A stretch of DNA of 46,439 bases from Nemertoderma westbladi. Taxonomy: Eukaryota > Xenacoelomorpha > Nemertodermatida > Nemertodermatidae. Below are positions 17,905 to 29,693 of the stretch, piece by piece. How positions within the stretch are numbered: the first letter of the stretch is position 1; every line of letters begins with the position of its first letter. Both the position numbers and the translations under genes were made by a program. The DNA is taken from the NCBI GenBank assembly GCA_032718475.1, contig JAUCBJ010007931.1, positions 1 through 46,439 on the forward strand. The letters are read 5' to 3'. The notes under the pieces are model-generated. The model saw only the letters and a program-made list of their open reading frames with translations. It searched no databases and was not told the DNA's origin.

Positions 17905-19627
17905 TTAGTATGTCTGGGCCGTAAGCAAGATGACATTTGGAGGCAATTTAATAAAACTGTTACGATTGGGAAAGCAGGCTGCCGTGCAACTTGCAAGGAA
18001 TGCGGTAAAGAATTGCAAGGCCTAGTGACTCGTTTAAAACATCATATAAGCATATGTACAGGCAACGGCAAAGTGAATGTGATTGAAGAAGGTGGGAATT
18101 GTATAGCGGTACCAACGATAACCGATGAATCAAGGAGTGTTTCTACAACTAGCCTCAAGCGTTCAGAAACAGACACTCCTCATTTAGAACCAAACACATT
18201 GCGAAAGGTACAAAAACAGGGGACAATGAATAAATTCGTTTGCAAGACATCGAAATCAGAGAAAGATTTGTTAGATTTACAGGTAGCTCGTTTTATATAT
18301 GCCACCAATACATCATTCAACGCTGTTTCTCACCCAGAATTTATTGCACTGATCGAGATGTTACGGCCTGGGTACAAACCCCCAAGCAGGTTTGATGTTA
18401 GTAAAAGATTGTTGGACATAGTACACGATGATGTAATGTCAAAGTGTAAGGAGAAGCTGGATAATAGGGATGTTTGTTATGTCCTTGGATGGTTGGAGTA
18501 ATGTTCGAAATGATTCCCTTATCTGTATGTCTGTCACTACTCCAGATGGAGATACATTTCTTACTGAAACCATTGACACTGCTGGAAAATCACACACTGG
18601 AGACTACTTGCAAGAGGTTGCAGAAGAAGCACATGATTCCTGTGAGAAAGAGTTTGGCTGTTCTGTTCGAAGCTTTGTGACAGACAATGCATCAAATATG
18701 GGTAAACTAAGAAAAAATTTAATGAAGAATGATGAACATATTGTGACCTACGGATGCACAGCCCACGTTTTAAATCTTTTTGCTCAGGATGTAGAAATTA
18801 AGGGTGTCCAGGAACATATCCTATTGATAGTCAAGTACTTCCGCAATCACCACCTGCCAGCTTCATGGTACAAGGCAACTGGAGGGAAGGCTCTTATTAT
18901 GCCGCAAGAAGTTCGTTGGAATACAATGTCTGATTGTCTAGAGCAATATTTAGAGAGTTGGCCTCTATTATTGAACATCTGTGAAGAACATCAGAGTGAC
19001 ATAGACAGTACAACAGCAGCGAAAGTGAAGAATATTAGCATCAAATGCAATGCTGAAGATCTCCTTGCCCGTCTGAAACCAACTGCAGTTGACTTGGATC
19101 GCATCCAAACTTCTACTTGTTCAATTGGAATGGCAGTTGATGTATGGGAAAGACTTGGTGAAGATCTGAATGGTCAACCAGCATCTGTAATGAAGCACTT
19201 CAAAGAAAGGAAATCCTTTGCACTTACTGCGGCACATTTTCTAGGCAACATTGTTGATTCGAGATATAGAGGTAAAAACTTGACAGTTGACGAAATGGAC
19301 AGTGCTATGACTTACGCAGGGCAAAGAAAGATTCTTCCAACAATTATTAACTATCGAGCTCAGACTGGCCCATTCAAGGGATATATGTTCTCTGACGAAG
19401 TAACACAATCTGTGAGTCCAATGGCCTGGTGGAAGTCCCAGTAACAGGAGGTTGGTGAGAAGACATTATCAACAATCTACCAGCTGCTTAGTGCTATGTC
19501 ATCAAGTGCCAGCCTTGATAATATTTTCTCCATATTTGGATTTATTCACTCCAAAGTACATAATCGTTTGGGTGTAGAAAAGGCAAGCAAGCTCGTATTC
19601 ATTTACAAACTGTTAAATTCTAAATAA
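17905..19627 (+). pseudogene. hAT transposase with BED zinc finger, one frameshift and one stop
   Basis: An open frame from 17905 encodes a BED finger: DDIWRQFNK, CKECGKELQG, LKHHISIC (C2HC pattern). Then follow QVARFIYATNTSFNAV and HPEFIALIEMLRPGYKPPSR. The first catalytic Asp is in MSLDGWSNV, reached after a one-base frame change near 18470-18480. The second is in VTDNASNMGK, then CTAHVLNLFAQDV, and the C-terminal dimerisation region SSASLDNIFSIFGFIHSKVHNRLG. A TAA at 19442-19444 interrupts the same frame just before that region. No in-frame ATG precedes the BED finger (the ATG at 17910 is out of frame), so the start is unknown. Two lesions in about 570 codons mark a fairly young dead copy. 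Confidence 0.92.
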
Positions 19628-19900
19628 TAACTCCAACCAATCAGCCCCAATATCACTCACAAATTATTATATAATGTAATTAATAATTGTAATAATTCTA
19701 ATAGCTATTTGTAATAATGTTTTAATTGTTTTAATTTGTTAATGTTTTAATTTTTTATATAATAATTGTAATTATTTCACTGTATTAATTAAGTTGTATT
19801 AATTCTTTGTTTTGTTTACTTGGTTTATATTCGAATATTAAGAAGGTGCATTGGTAAAGCCAGAAGTCTTCAAAATGTTTTCATATCAAATCTGACTTAA

Positions 19901-21718
19901 GGGGAGATGAACACTTTTGGGGGGCCAAAAAATCGAAAATTTTTTTTTGCGGAAATCAAGTCTTCTACAACTCCTGAAAACACTGTAAAAATTTTAAAGT
20001 AAAATATTGATCTGAACATATAAAATTTGGCAATTAAAAATGCAATGTCTGTTAGACAATGGCCTCTAAATTGGGAATTTTTTTCGAAAAGTACGTTTAA
20101 ACTAAACAATATGTGAACGCGGTTGTTACTGCACTTTGACATAGAAGTGTAGAGGTACCTATAATACAGGAGGGAAATTTAAACTCCGATTGGCATAGTA
20201 TTAGAAGAATGATTGCACTACTACTGTTTGATTGCACTGTACTGTAATAGTGGTATTTTATAATTAGATAATAATCAGAGAGTCATTCAGATGGTTTCAT
20301 GTTCAGTCTATTCACTTTTCAATCAGTTTTTATGAGAGATTAGGCCTACTCAACTATTCCCGTGCTGCAGTGTCTGGCAATTAATTTTTCCGGCAGCAAG
20401 ACTGGTCGGTAATGGTAACGTACCGGTACCATTACTATAGTACCAATTACAGTTAGCAGTTAGTCAATTCAACGTCAAAAGGTCAGTTAGTCAATTAGCC
20501 TACAAATTGGTGATTTTTACTGTTTATTATTTGATACTGTACCTGGAAATGCCTCGGAGCAAACCCTTTGGTAAAAGGAGGGGTACCTTCCCTCCAGCTA
20601 ATAGGCCTACTTCCAAACTGCCAACCCGGAGGAGTGCTACGAATAAGAAACTCTCGAGTAATGGTACGCCTAAACTACCAGTATCTTCTCCAACCGAAAC
20701 TTCGCACCAATTCCATGTTATCGACATGGACCTGCTCAATGATGCTTTGGCTTCATCTGTGTTGTGTAACTGGTGCAATAGTTCCTCGGTTCAACTAACC
20801 ATCAATAGCTCCTACGGGATTGCAACGAACTTCTCGATAACTTGCCAAAATGAAAACTGTTCAGCCAATCCTGGAACATTTTGGTCTTCCACTAGAGGAA
20901 ATACAAGACTGTTCGAATCAAATATTCGTTATGTCTATGGTTTGCGGTGTGTTGGATTGGGTCGTGAACAGGGGAGATTGCTTTCGGCTATAATGAATAT
21001 ACCTCCTCCACCTCAAATATTTGGTCGATATACATCGGTGATCAACACAACTATTAAATCAGTGGCGAAGGAATCGATGGTTAGAGCTACAAAGGAGGCA
21101 ATTGAGACTAATACTTTGGAACCAAAGGAACATCTGGCCATGAGTTTAGATGGTTCGAAAAGTAAGGCATCACACCGTATAGCTCATTAAATTTTAGTCA
21201 ATACACAAATATTTTACCCTTGTTACAGACATCATTAGTGCATTTTACAAAGCAAACTAACCCAGGAAAACACTTCTGGATATGTAATGTGCATTATAAC
21301 TTTGAATTTGATTTTCCCGATAAAGAATATTTTAGTGTGATGTCCATTTTTCGGTACCATTTTTGGGTGCCGGAGTTCGGGGGACAGTACATAAATTTGT
21401 CACTTGGGGTAGTTTTTTATACTGAATTCGATGAATGGAACGGTTTTTCCAAAAAACTCTTTGATTTTCTTCAAAATTGCATAAAATTTTGAAAATAATG
21501 AAAAATTTCACTTTTTTTATTTAGTTATATTGCACCCATGCGCGACAACGAAGCAAAAATTTGAAAATCCATTCCATTAATTTTGTTCGCCGTAAAATTC
21601 TGAGTCAGTGATCCAATTTTCAAGTCCTGGTTCTCTTTTATTAAAAAAATAATGGTACCGAAAAAATGTAAAAGTTTAACTTAAATCATTAAGGAACTTA
21701 CAAAGTGTTCATCTCCCC
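19901..21718 (+). mobile_element. TTAA-target DNA transposon (Kolobok-like?), 1818 bp
   Basis: Ends GGGGAGATGAACACTTT and the exact complement AAAGTGTTCATCTCCCC are inverted and flanked by TTAA (19897-19900 and 21719-21722). It lies 3' of the hAT transposase, inside the hAT ends. It carries only the N-terminal third of a transposase. TTAA targets occur in piggyBac and Kolobok; GGGG ends and the encoded protein argue against piggyBac. Superfamily is tentative. Confidence 0.8.
20549..21190 (+). pseudogene. N-terminal part of a Mutator-like-domain (PF20700-type) transposase
   Basis: Best start is ATG 20549 (MPRSKPFGKRRG). A basic low-complexity leader is followed by VIDMDLLNDALASSVLCNWC and a second pair of cysteines (ITCQNENC), a zinc-ribbon-like unit. 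Then come RYVYGLRCVGLGREQGRL, SAIMNIPPPP and HLAMSLDGS. The order C-x2-C, 'MN.PPP' and 'DGS/T' is that of animal proteins annotated with a Mutator-like transposase domain, as I recall them. The rest of the catalytic domain is missing. A donor-like AAAA|GTAAGG follows the DGS codons, so an intron may once have started there. Confidence 0.65.
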
Positions 21719-21792
21719 TTAACTAAAAAAATATATTTTAAATAAAAAAAATCTGATTTAAACCAAAAAAATCATGATTTTTATCAACCCTG

Positions 21793-22413
21793 GCGTCGTC
21801 GCTTGTTATCCCTACATTCCCTGTATTTTGTACGAAATACGGCGGCAGTATCGCTTTTAAACTTCGAGTGTTTAAATTTGAATTCTGGATAAACTGTTAT
21901 CACAGAATCCCCAATAATATTAAGGTCGGTAACGCCACGTTCCTCAAAGTCTGCACTGAACGTACATAAACATTTCCTAAAATAAGAACCGCCAAGAGCG
22001 ACCTCTTTCCCGTTCAAATCAATGAATGGGACATCCACTAATTTCCCCCGTACTCCGGTAGACGCTGGTGGTTGGTAGTACTCCTTTCCATTAATAAACT
22101 TTCTTTTAAGACTGGGTCTTTTGTCGAAATGCCTAGATGTTGGGGTAGGGGGAGTAACGACACCGCCGGTACGCCAACTTGTACTTTCAACATTGCCAAC
22201 CTGATAAGTAGTAGATGTAGATGAGGACCGGGGTACCACGGGGTTGACAACATCTACTTGGCAATCGGGACACACTTGCCAGTGTGATTTAATTTCTAAT
22301 CCACAACATACTTTTTTTCATGTTAATTCAGTTCTATATGCCGGACACATAGCCCACTTACTAAGTACATCTTCATCGCAATTTGGGCATGGCCCAGCGC
22401 CAGCGGTATTCAT
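21793..22413 (-). pseudogene. Zinc-ribbon protein of unknown function, cut by hAT
   Basis: Start ATG at 22413 (minus). Two Cys clusters follow: CPNCDEDVLSKWAMCPAY and KVCCGLEIKSHWQVCPDC, a double zinc-ribbon layout. Then a proline/serine linker (VVPRSSSTSTT...PPTPTSRH) and a globular basic segment (PSLKRKFINGKEYYQPP, VDVPFIDLNGKEVALGGSYF, KYRECRDNKRRR). A TGA at codon 32 (22320-22318) interrupts the first ribbon. The frame meets the hAT 8-bp duplication at 21800, and its tail continues beyond the transposon at 15250. I do not recognise the family; it may be a host gene or another element's accessory protein. Confidence 0.5.
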
Positions 22414-22930
22414 TGCCCAATATGCAATAGGCCTACCCGAGTTCACAGCACAATCCTGCATTCAGCATTCACAGCTATACAGCTGTACAGGCTGATAGTG
22501 GACAGGCAGTCGGTCTGTCACAGTACCCCCTGACCTCTGGCTGTCTTGTACTACAGCAGTACAAGCTGACTGATGACTGTATGACGCAGTTAGGGTAGGG
22601 GATAGCCGGATTGCAGACTACTGGTGCCGGTAGTGCAGGAGTGTGTAGGCCTATACACTGTGTAGAATAACGTAGAGCAAGACTGCAGGATTAATACAGC
22701 AACATGAAGTGTGTAGTACGGTACCGGAGAGCAGTAGGGTGTCCCAGTAGTTGTGGTCAGGTAGACATGTGGCTAAGTCGCAAGTCACAGGTTCCGGTAA
22801 GCATTAGTAGTTTTAATACAAACCAACTATACAATTGAAGAACACATTTAATATAGTCAGCCAATAGCCAAAATAGTTTTTGTGTACACATTTCTTGGAT
22901 TATACTAATAAATTGCTTCAAGGTTGTTGT
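22414..22930. other. Non-coding stretch
   Basis: Rich in CAGTAC/GTACAGC/CCGGTA words; no frame or structured repeat that I can defend. Confidence 0.5.
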
Positions 22931-22936
22931 TTATCT

Positions 22937-25330
22937 TTAATTATTTTGCACTCCACTCATCTGTACTACAAATATATCTTGATAGCGGTGTGCTCGCAAT
23001 TCAATTGGTGATGGAATTTTTTCTGATGTTAATGATGATAACCATATATTTCGGGTTTCAACTGTTTCCAATTCCGATACGTGATAAGCCATTATGTGAA
23101 CGAGATAACCTATATTTTTTAACATATCAAATTCAAATAGGGCATCTTTTCCAGCATCATATAAAAAGACTCTCCAGAGAAGACCAAATTCTGGACCATC
23201 AATAGTGGACCCCACACAAACAATGCTTTCACCAACAGTGAATATACCTCACCATAGTACTTTACTTTTTTAAATTCACACATTTTATCATTTTTAGAAA
23301 ATGTACCTTGTTTGCAATCAGATTGCGCCAAAGAACCACACATTAGGCTGTACAAAACTCCACTAGAATTTACTGTACGATGATAGCATACGTTCTGTTC
23401 TCTTGGTGACGATTAGATAGGAATTTAACTACATTTTTAAAACTTTGTTGGCCTTTCACCCATCTTTTGAGTACCCCATGCTGGGCCTCGAATCGCATGG
23501 CCCAATGGCATTTCGGAGGACCAAAATTTATAATGTCTTAAACAATGTGCGACATGTAATGCAATTTTGGAAACGTTTTCTCGTATAATTTGACAAACAA
23601 CTTTCCATGAGTAGATATTAACCAGTCTAAATTCATGACGTCGCTTTCTGAAATTGAATTTGACATTGATATTTGTACAATTCTATAAAGTTTCATAAAA
23701 CATATCCAGTTGTCATCGGTAGAAGAAAAATATTCACCAATAATTATACGTAATAATTTCAGGACCACGTAGGTTTGAATTGCATTCTGTCGCAACCCAT
23801 ATAAATCACCAGTTGCTAGATGAGAATATTCCACCTTTGAAGGACGGTCTGATTTTTCCTTGCCAGAGTAGTTGAATTCTACAATTTTCTCATTTAACTG
23901 TTCAATGGTTATACACTTCCGTTTACAAATGAGCAATTTCAAAAGTAGTTTAATATTTACTAAAGCAACTCCTTCCAGAATATCGTGATGGAAAACATGA
24001 ACCATACACGCTGTGATGTCAAAGTAAGGAACGTTAACGAGCGGACTTGGTCCATTAATACCAACCTCTGTTGAGATTTTCTTTCTCTCTGCCACAGAAA
24101 TATCGTTCGCTGTCAAAAGTGCTAGCTGCTCATTATACATTTCTGTTGTGCGAATATTTATACTGTTGTCATTTATGACTTGTTCAATATCCCTTTTGTC
24201 AACCATGCAGCTACGGCAGAATTTTGTTGCAGATGCACTTTCTTTAAATCCGCCAACTAGTGTGGTGGCAGGATTGTCTCCCACAAAGCAAATAAGGGCT
24301 CCAAAGTACCTTGTTTCGTTTATAAAGCAACCGTTTGACAAAACTTTCATTGCCCGTATGTAATCTGATAATATATCACTTAGATAGTCTCGAATATCAG
24401 TTGAAAAGCAGATGGCGTATAGAAAAATGCAGTATAATTTTGAACGAAACTTAGGCCGAATGTTTCCAAGCAACCAGTAAAAAACACCTACTTTGTGAAT
24501 TTTGGTGTATGGGCCAATTGGATTACAAACTTCAGCATCATCGTAATATAAAGCAAATTGGAGAAAAGTGGATCCAACTGCTACAGATTTAGCTAGAACT
24601 GGATGCTTTTTGTAAAATTCTCCATCCCTTAAGTCCGTAAAATTTGAATTGTGGTCGCTATTATTGTTTGCATTGGGACAGTGTGAAATTCCAATTTCAT
24701 TTAAAACTTCACAGTTTTGAAGCAATGGTTTCAATTGTTATAATAAAGGAACAAAACAGTATGTTGAATCATTAGATAGTTTTACGCAATGAGCTTCTAC
24801 AAAGCCGCATTGTTCAACATAAAATTTGTGACGTTTATGAGTGGTTAGTAGCTCTTCGAAAATATTTTTAATTGTGCTCCCATTAGCAGTATTATCTTGA
24901 CGGACATCTAATAACCCCCGAAAATTTAAGACAAATTCATTTACTCCCTTTTCCGTAATATTGTTTTCGCTTCATGCATTTCATTTGTTAAATTATCTGG
25001 TGCTCGGGAACTAATAGGATCAGTTAGTATTGGTAGAGGACAATTAGTTGTGGAAAATGAATTTGGTAATTTTTCATTAAAATCTCTTAGATTGGACGCT
25101 TCAATGTCAGTTTCCATATGCACAATGTCATCTTCCGTTGGTTCTGCAGTTGCTCTCATTGAATGAGATACTGATTCTATATACGGAGATATGTATTTAT
25201 GAAATTGATCTTGGGAATTAATATTGTGTCTCTTATGCATATGATCTCGCAATGCGTTGTAGGAAGTTATATGCAACATGCATTTATCACCAACAACTTT
25301 GTTGCTCTCTGCAATAAGAGAGCAATAGGC
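22937..25330 (-). pseudogene. CACTA/EnSpm-like (tnp2-type) transposase remnant
   Basis: Minus strand from 25330. An N-terminal C2H2-like segment (KCMLHITSYNALRDHMHKRH) is followed by an acidic linker and, from 24734, a long core: FLQFALYYDDAEVCNPIG, KVGVFYWLLGNIRPKFRSKL, FVGDNPATTLVGGFKESASA, KFCRSCMVDKRDIEQ and VHVFHHDILEGVALVNIKLL. The HDILEGV box is characteristic of tnp2-like transposases. An in-frame TAA at about 23539 is followed by the family's next block (FGPPKCHWAMRFEAQHGVLK, up to about 23380), then further frame breaks down to 22937. The gap between 24940 and 24735 also needs frame changes. Dead copy; no terminal CACTA repeats were found. Confidence 0.75.
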
Positions 25331-25447
25331 CTAATACTACAGTACTTCAAGCTACAGTCGATGTGGATAGGCCTAATACTACAGAACTTCAAGCTACAGT
25401 CGATGTGGATAGACCTAATACTACAGTACTTCAAGCTACAGTATTAT
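25328..25447. repeat. 42-bp tandem repeat, just under three units
   Basis: GGCCTAATACTACAGTACTT starts at 25328 and 25370 and, with one change, at 25412. The exact 42-base period keeps the frame (IGLILQYFKLQSMW on the plus strand), but no gene is implied. It abuts the N-terminal end of the CACTA-like gene. Confidence 0.9.
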
Positions 25448-26147
25448 GTTACTATAACCAAGTTAAAAGAATGATTCAGATATCAGCTCTTATTGCAAAA
25501 ACCATGGGCTTTAATAATTAAAAAAAATACCGACAGTTATTCAACCAATCACAATAAAATATAAGTTTTAAATTTCAGCCAACCACTGCTGATTTAAATG
25601 TTAAGTAACCAATGGATGAACACCCTCAATCTATAAAATAACTAGTAGTTTTTAAGCCACATATGTTAAATTTTAAAATAACCATTAGTTTTCAGATGTC
25701 ATAGAAGAAAATCCAGAGAACAGCCAGTTTTGTTAAAAAAAAAAGCCCATCAAAGGTAAAAATGCCACGAAATTTATAACATTTAGATATATAACCAACA
25801 GTTTACTTTAGTAAAAACATATTGGTTTCAATTAATAGAATAAGCAATAGTTTAATTGTCACAAAAACGGTGGATTATAGTGAAAAATATTTTTTTATAA
25901 ATAACCATTAGTTATCTGTAAAACAATAGTTGGTTATTTCATGGAATGAAAATATGTTTGAAAAATAGCCAGTTAAATTATAAGTTTTTACATAACTAAC
26001 AGTTTAAAATTTAAACAAATTGTTTATCTTATTAACTGTATGTTAATTAAAAAACCATCGGAAACTTTTTTCAGAGTACACACAGCCACTAAGTAATTTA
26101 TTTGTGTTTTAAGAATAATTGTGTATATGTGATGACAATAAACATCA
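25448..26147. other. Non-coding tract with scattered ATAACCANNAGTT words
   Basis: At least ten imperfect copies of ATAACCA(T/A)(T/C)AGTTT lie between 25450 and 26010, e.g. near 25679, 25793, 25911 and 25988, often with an inverse AACTNTTGGTTAT nearby (25929). This looks like an old palindromic repeat array. No gene is seen. Confidence 0.45.
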
Positions 26148-26542
26148 ATCAACCACCTACCCTCTACGACTCAGATACTTCTTCGCCTACCTACCAACTC
26201 TCCAATCTATCTTATTCCACTCTGCCTTCTACCTCGCTCCGTCGCTCCGCCAGGGAGCCCCACTATCTCCGTCGGCAGCGGCCTGCCAAGAGACTACATT
26301 CGGCCGTGGGTGATGCCCATAAAATTGATGAGTTATTTTTATTTACTTATATTTATGGTTTATCAATATTCTAATAATAATAGTAGCTTAATTATTTGTG
26401 GTAGGAGAATGGAGGAGGTTGTTATTAGATAAATACAATGTATTATTAGTTTATTGACAGTCACGTTTATACATATTTATTTTATATATATTAATAATTA
26501 TAATATCATTATATCTGAAATATATTACATCTATATAATGTA
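26148..26542 (+). mobile_element. 5'-truncated copy of the zinc-knuckle/Pro-Thr repeat family (copy C)
   Basis: Matches only the last part of the larger copies at 41.4-43.2 kb and 44.8-46.4 kb: the C-terminal coding tail (YDSDTSSPTYQLSNLSYST then YLRRQRPAKRLHSAVGDAH) and the AT-rich 3' region with TTATTTGTGGTAGGAGAAT and GATAAATACAATGTATTATT. Many differences from the other copies in the coding tail fall at third codon positions. Truncation at the 5' side with an intact 3' end is the usual outcome of target-primed reverse transcription. Confidence 0.8.
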
Positions 26543-26910
26543 CCTACCTACCGCATAGCCCAGGATTAGTTGAATGGAAACAACTTTCACACCATCTGGT
26601 ATGTCAACTATAATACATTCCGTCTACCTAGTACATAGTTTATCATTACTTGAATGGGCCCCATAGGAACTATGATAAACCGCATTTTTAAAGTCTTAAA
26701 ATTTCGTAATGATTTGAAAAGATGTGGATATGTTTTATTTTTTCAAAGGCCGTTTGAAAGTGAAAGTTTCTTTGTTACGCAGTGTACAAAATGTGCCGAC
26801 CGTTTCACAATACTACATATTTTCAAATAAATTCAAATTAAATAATTTTGGCAATTTAATAATTTATTTACGAATTTAAATGACTACATGTAAAAAATAA
26901 TGTCATTCAC
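26543..26910. other. Non-coding AT-rich stretch
   Basis: No gene or repeat recognised. Confidence 0.5.
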
Positions 26911-27015
26911 GAAGCGGAATAGAAGAGTGGTTAGCAAGCTGGCATTCAACCTACGAGTTAGCTGTTCGATCCCAGATGACGGCAATGTTGTTGAAACAAT
27001 GTGAAATATATAGTA
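26911..27015 (+). repeat. tRNA-derived SINE head
   Basis: An A-box-like GAGTGGTTAGCAAGCTGG (26925-26942) and a B-box GTTCGATCC (26964-26972) are spaced as in a tRNA internal Pol III promoter. The text between resembles a tRNA with D- and T-arm remnants, but no clean cloverleaf or CCA end is seen, so it is a SINE head or tRNA pseudogene, not a working tRNA. The downstream body is short and AT-rich. Confidence 0.6.
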
Positions 27016-27424
27016 ATAAAAGAAACCCAAAATGCGCCGTTGTTTTTTGGACGCAGTAACTTTTTTTTTGAAAAGTCGTATGAATGTGAAAATAGGCGTG
27101 TTGCGTTAAAGCGTGAAAAATTACGTTAGTTAGAATTTTACAAAATTTCACTTCAACCAGCAGTTCATAAGTTATAACCAAAAGAAACATCACGCCAAAC
27201 ATTGCATTACCAAAAACGCACATCCTTTTTGAAAAATACTGTAAATGTGCCAGTTGCGTAGAGTGCCAAAGATTACATTTGTTTCTATTTTTCATAATGA
27301 AATTTAAGACAACTTTTCAAAACTTTTAACCAAAACAACAAACTGACTGCGTTAAAATTTCACCAACTTATATACGCTCTTACTTGAAAATTTTTCCAAT
27401 GTTATGTAGGGGAGGCATAGTTTG

Positions 27425-29250
27425 ACCCCCCATTCTGAACGGTAATCTACGATGCTACTACTACTACTACTAGGATCGGCATGCTACATTGCAGCTGCAT
27501 TTTTAAGAATGCTGTGCCGGCTTGTGGAGAAAATTGCGCTGCCACAACTCCAGATGCGTCTCAAGAAAGTCATGGGCTGTCCACCATGCTTATTTACTCC
27601 ATGAGGCTGCCAAAGTACAAGATTATGCACTGGCTGGTCCTCACAGCGAAAGCAATGTCCTGCAAAGCGGAGGCGATTTTGTTCTAGTGTCAAGCTTGGG
27701 GGAACCAATGAGACAGACACCTCCAATGTTATATAGTGCCTGGTTGGAGATGTGTGCATTGTACTTGACACAATGAACCCGGCGTAGCATTCTTGTGAAT
27801 GTGCCATCCAGAGATTTGGTGTCCTCAGCAGTTAGAGCCCAGCATGGACTCCCATAGAGGAGTACTGGAACTACTGCTGCTCTAAATAATCGGACCTTAA
27901 ATTTCCGATTAATTCTCGGTGACTTCCAAATCCTGGAAAGCCTATTCAAGGCTGCCCATGCCTTTCCCTTACGTATTCGAAGGTCCTCACCTGACTTCCG
28001 GATCCATGATCCCAGGTAACAGAAGTCGTCCACATGCTCAAGCATACCATCCTTTGAGCTTATGCTCATCCGATCAGAGACTTGCTGAGGACTTTCAAAG
28101 TTAACTGTCAAAATTTTGGTCTTTCTGGAGTTAATAAAAAGACCAACACTAGAAGCAGCATGTTCTAATGAGCTGAGGAGCCGTTGGGCTCCCTCTAATG
28201 ATTCTGAGAGTACTCCTAAGTCATCAGCAAAGTCTAGATCAGTTAGGTACTTGGCAGGATTTCCTCGACTTATGGAGCCAGTAGGTGGAGTTATGATCAC
28301 CCCATCATCATTATAATGATCTAAGGACATGCGTAGAACATAGTCAACCACAATAATGAACAAGAATGGTGCAAGTGTGTCTCCTTGGAGGACGCCCCAT
28401 AACACTTCAAATGGTTCTGTGTCACCATCAACAGTAGACACAAATGTTGTCGAACCATCATATACTGATCTGATTGCTGCAATAATTTCATCAGGAATCC
28501 CATATAATGAAAGTATGCTGAACATACGTGAGCGAGAGACTGAATCAAAGGCCTTGAAGAAGTCAACAAAGATAACAGCCAGATGCCTGTCTTTCTTTTT
28601 TGATAACTCTTCAATTATCCTTCTAAGTGCCAAAATGGGCTCCATGGTCCCACGACCTTTACGGAACCCATTCTGATTTCCACGGAGCAGTCTCTCAATG
28701 GGATCCCTGATGCGATTTAATAGAATCCTATTGTATAGCTTTGCAGCAATCGAGATTAATGAGATTCCCCGAAAAGAACCATAGAGTGTTAGGTTGCCCT
28801 TCTTGGGAACTGGCACCAACTTATTTGTTTTCATTTCTTGTGGGACTCTTGTTGTTCGGTACATGTCTACTATGATGGGATAGATGAGCTTTAAACACTC
28901 AGGTATTTTAAAGACCTCAGGGGGAACACCATCTACTCCACTGGCACGATTGGTCTTAATGCTCTTTGCAGAAGCCTTCACTTCTGCAAAGGAGATATCG
29001 CCAATGGGAATATCTGGGAGTACAGACTCAGACACTTTTACTTCTATAAAGTTATCAGGCAATACCCTGTCATTATTGAGGAGCTTTTCAAAGTGGGCTT
29101 TCCAACCATTGAGGCGATCGGCTGGTGATTCAGCCTTAACCTTCCTTGGTGGTTGGTTGGCTTTTCCGCCCAGTAAGCAAATTGATCGATTTCCATGCCT
29201 GGGATGATTGCCTGCTGTCGTCAGCATCATTGATTTTCATTTTCATTTTT
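27425..29250 (-). pseudogene. RTE-type non-LTR retrotransposon, reverse transcriptase part
   Basis: Minus strand. A long frame 29230-27641 contains the reverse transcriptase: GVDGVPPEVFK, KLVPVPKKGNLTLYGSFRGI, NQNGFRKGRGTMEPILALRR, VIFVDFFKAFDSVSR, GVLQGDTLAPFLFIIVVDYV and catalytic LDFADDLGVLS. The C-terminal part has VDDFCYLGSWI and LFRAAVVPVLLYGSPCWALT. A frame change near 27700-27740 leads into RLRFAGHCFRCEDQP and LVLWQPHG. A second one near 29150 separates an upstream WKSINLLTGRK block. The apurinic endonuclease is missing. The 3' end has a (TAG)n tract (27450-27473 read on minus), the short-repeat tail typical of RTE elements. Confidence 0.9.
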
Positions 29251-29693
29251 CAACTCACTTCGATGTCCTCTTTCCGACTGTCCATCCAACCCCCAAACCC
29301 TTGTTTCAAAACGCCAAATATCGCCGTTCAAAAAATAATTTTTTCCAGTTCTAGAATTTTATCAATTTCAAAAAAGTTGCCATATTTTATTAACGCCTTT
29401 TACGGAATTTGATGGGGTTTTCGATTTTTATACTAAACGCGATGTCCTGAATCTCACTAGCCAAGTTTCAAGTGACCAATGTTAAGACTTCATACTTTTT
29501 GAACCATCAACCATACCCATATTTCAACTTTATAAAATTAATTTTAATTTGTTAATTAATTAATAATTATAAAAAACAATTCTTATTTTTTTAATAGGAT
29601 AGATATAATTACTTTAAATTTAACAATTAATTATATGATTGGATGGTCCCTATAGGTAGTAGGCATTTATTAAATTATTCATTAAAATTTCAG
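29251..29693. other. Non-coding stretch
   Basis: AT-rich; ends in AATTTCAG, a splice-acceptor-like sequence directly before the zinc-knuckle exon. Confidence 0.5.

Larger units (their letters stand above)
15251..21792 (+). mobile_element. hAT transposon, 6542 bp, hosting nested insertions
   Basis: Ends CAGGGTTG... and ...CAACCCTG are inverted and flanked by the same 8 bp, GCGTCGTC, at 15243-15250 and 21793-21800. CAG-initial ends and 8-bp duplications define hAT elements. It carries a BED-finger hAT transposase (17905-19627). Removing the Merlin element (with one 9-bp duplication copy), the 427-bp duplicate and the TTAA element (with one TTAA copy) leaves about 2.8 kb, a normal autonomous hAT length. 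It inserted into a minus-strand zinc-ribbon coding frame. Confidence 0.93.

Noticed and set aside
26925-26985. Functional tRNA gene
   Set aside because: A and B boxes are present but acceptor and anticodon stems do not pair convincingly.
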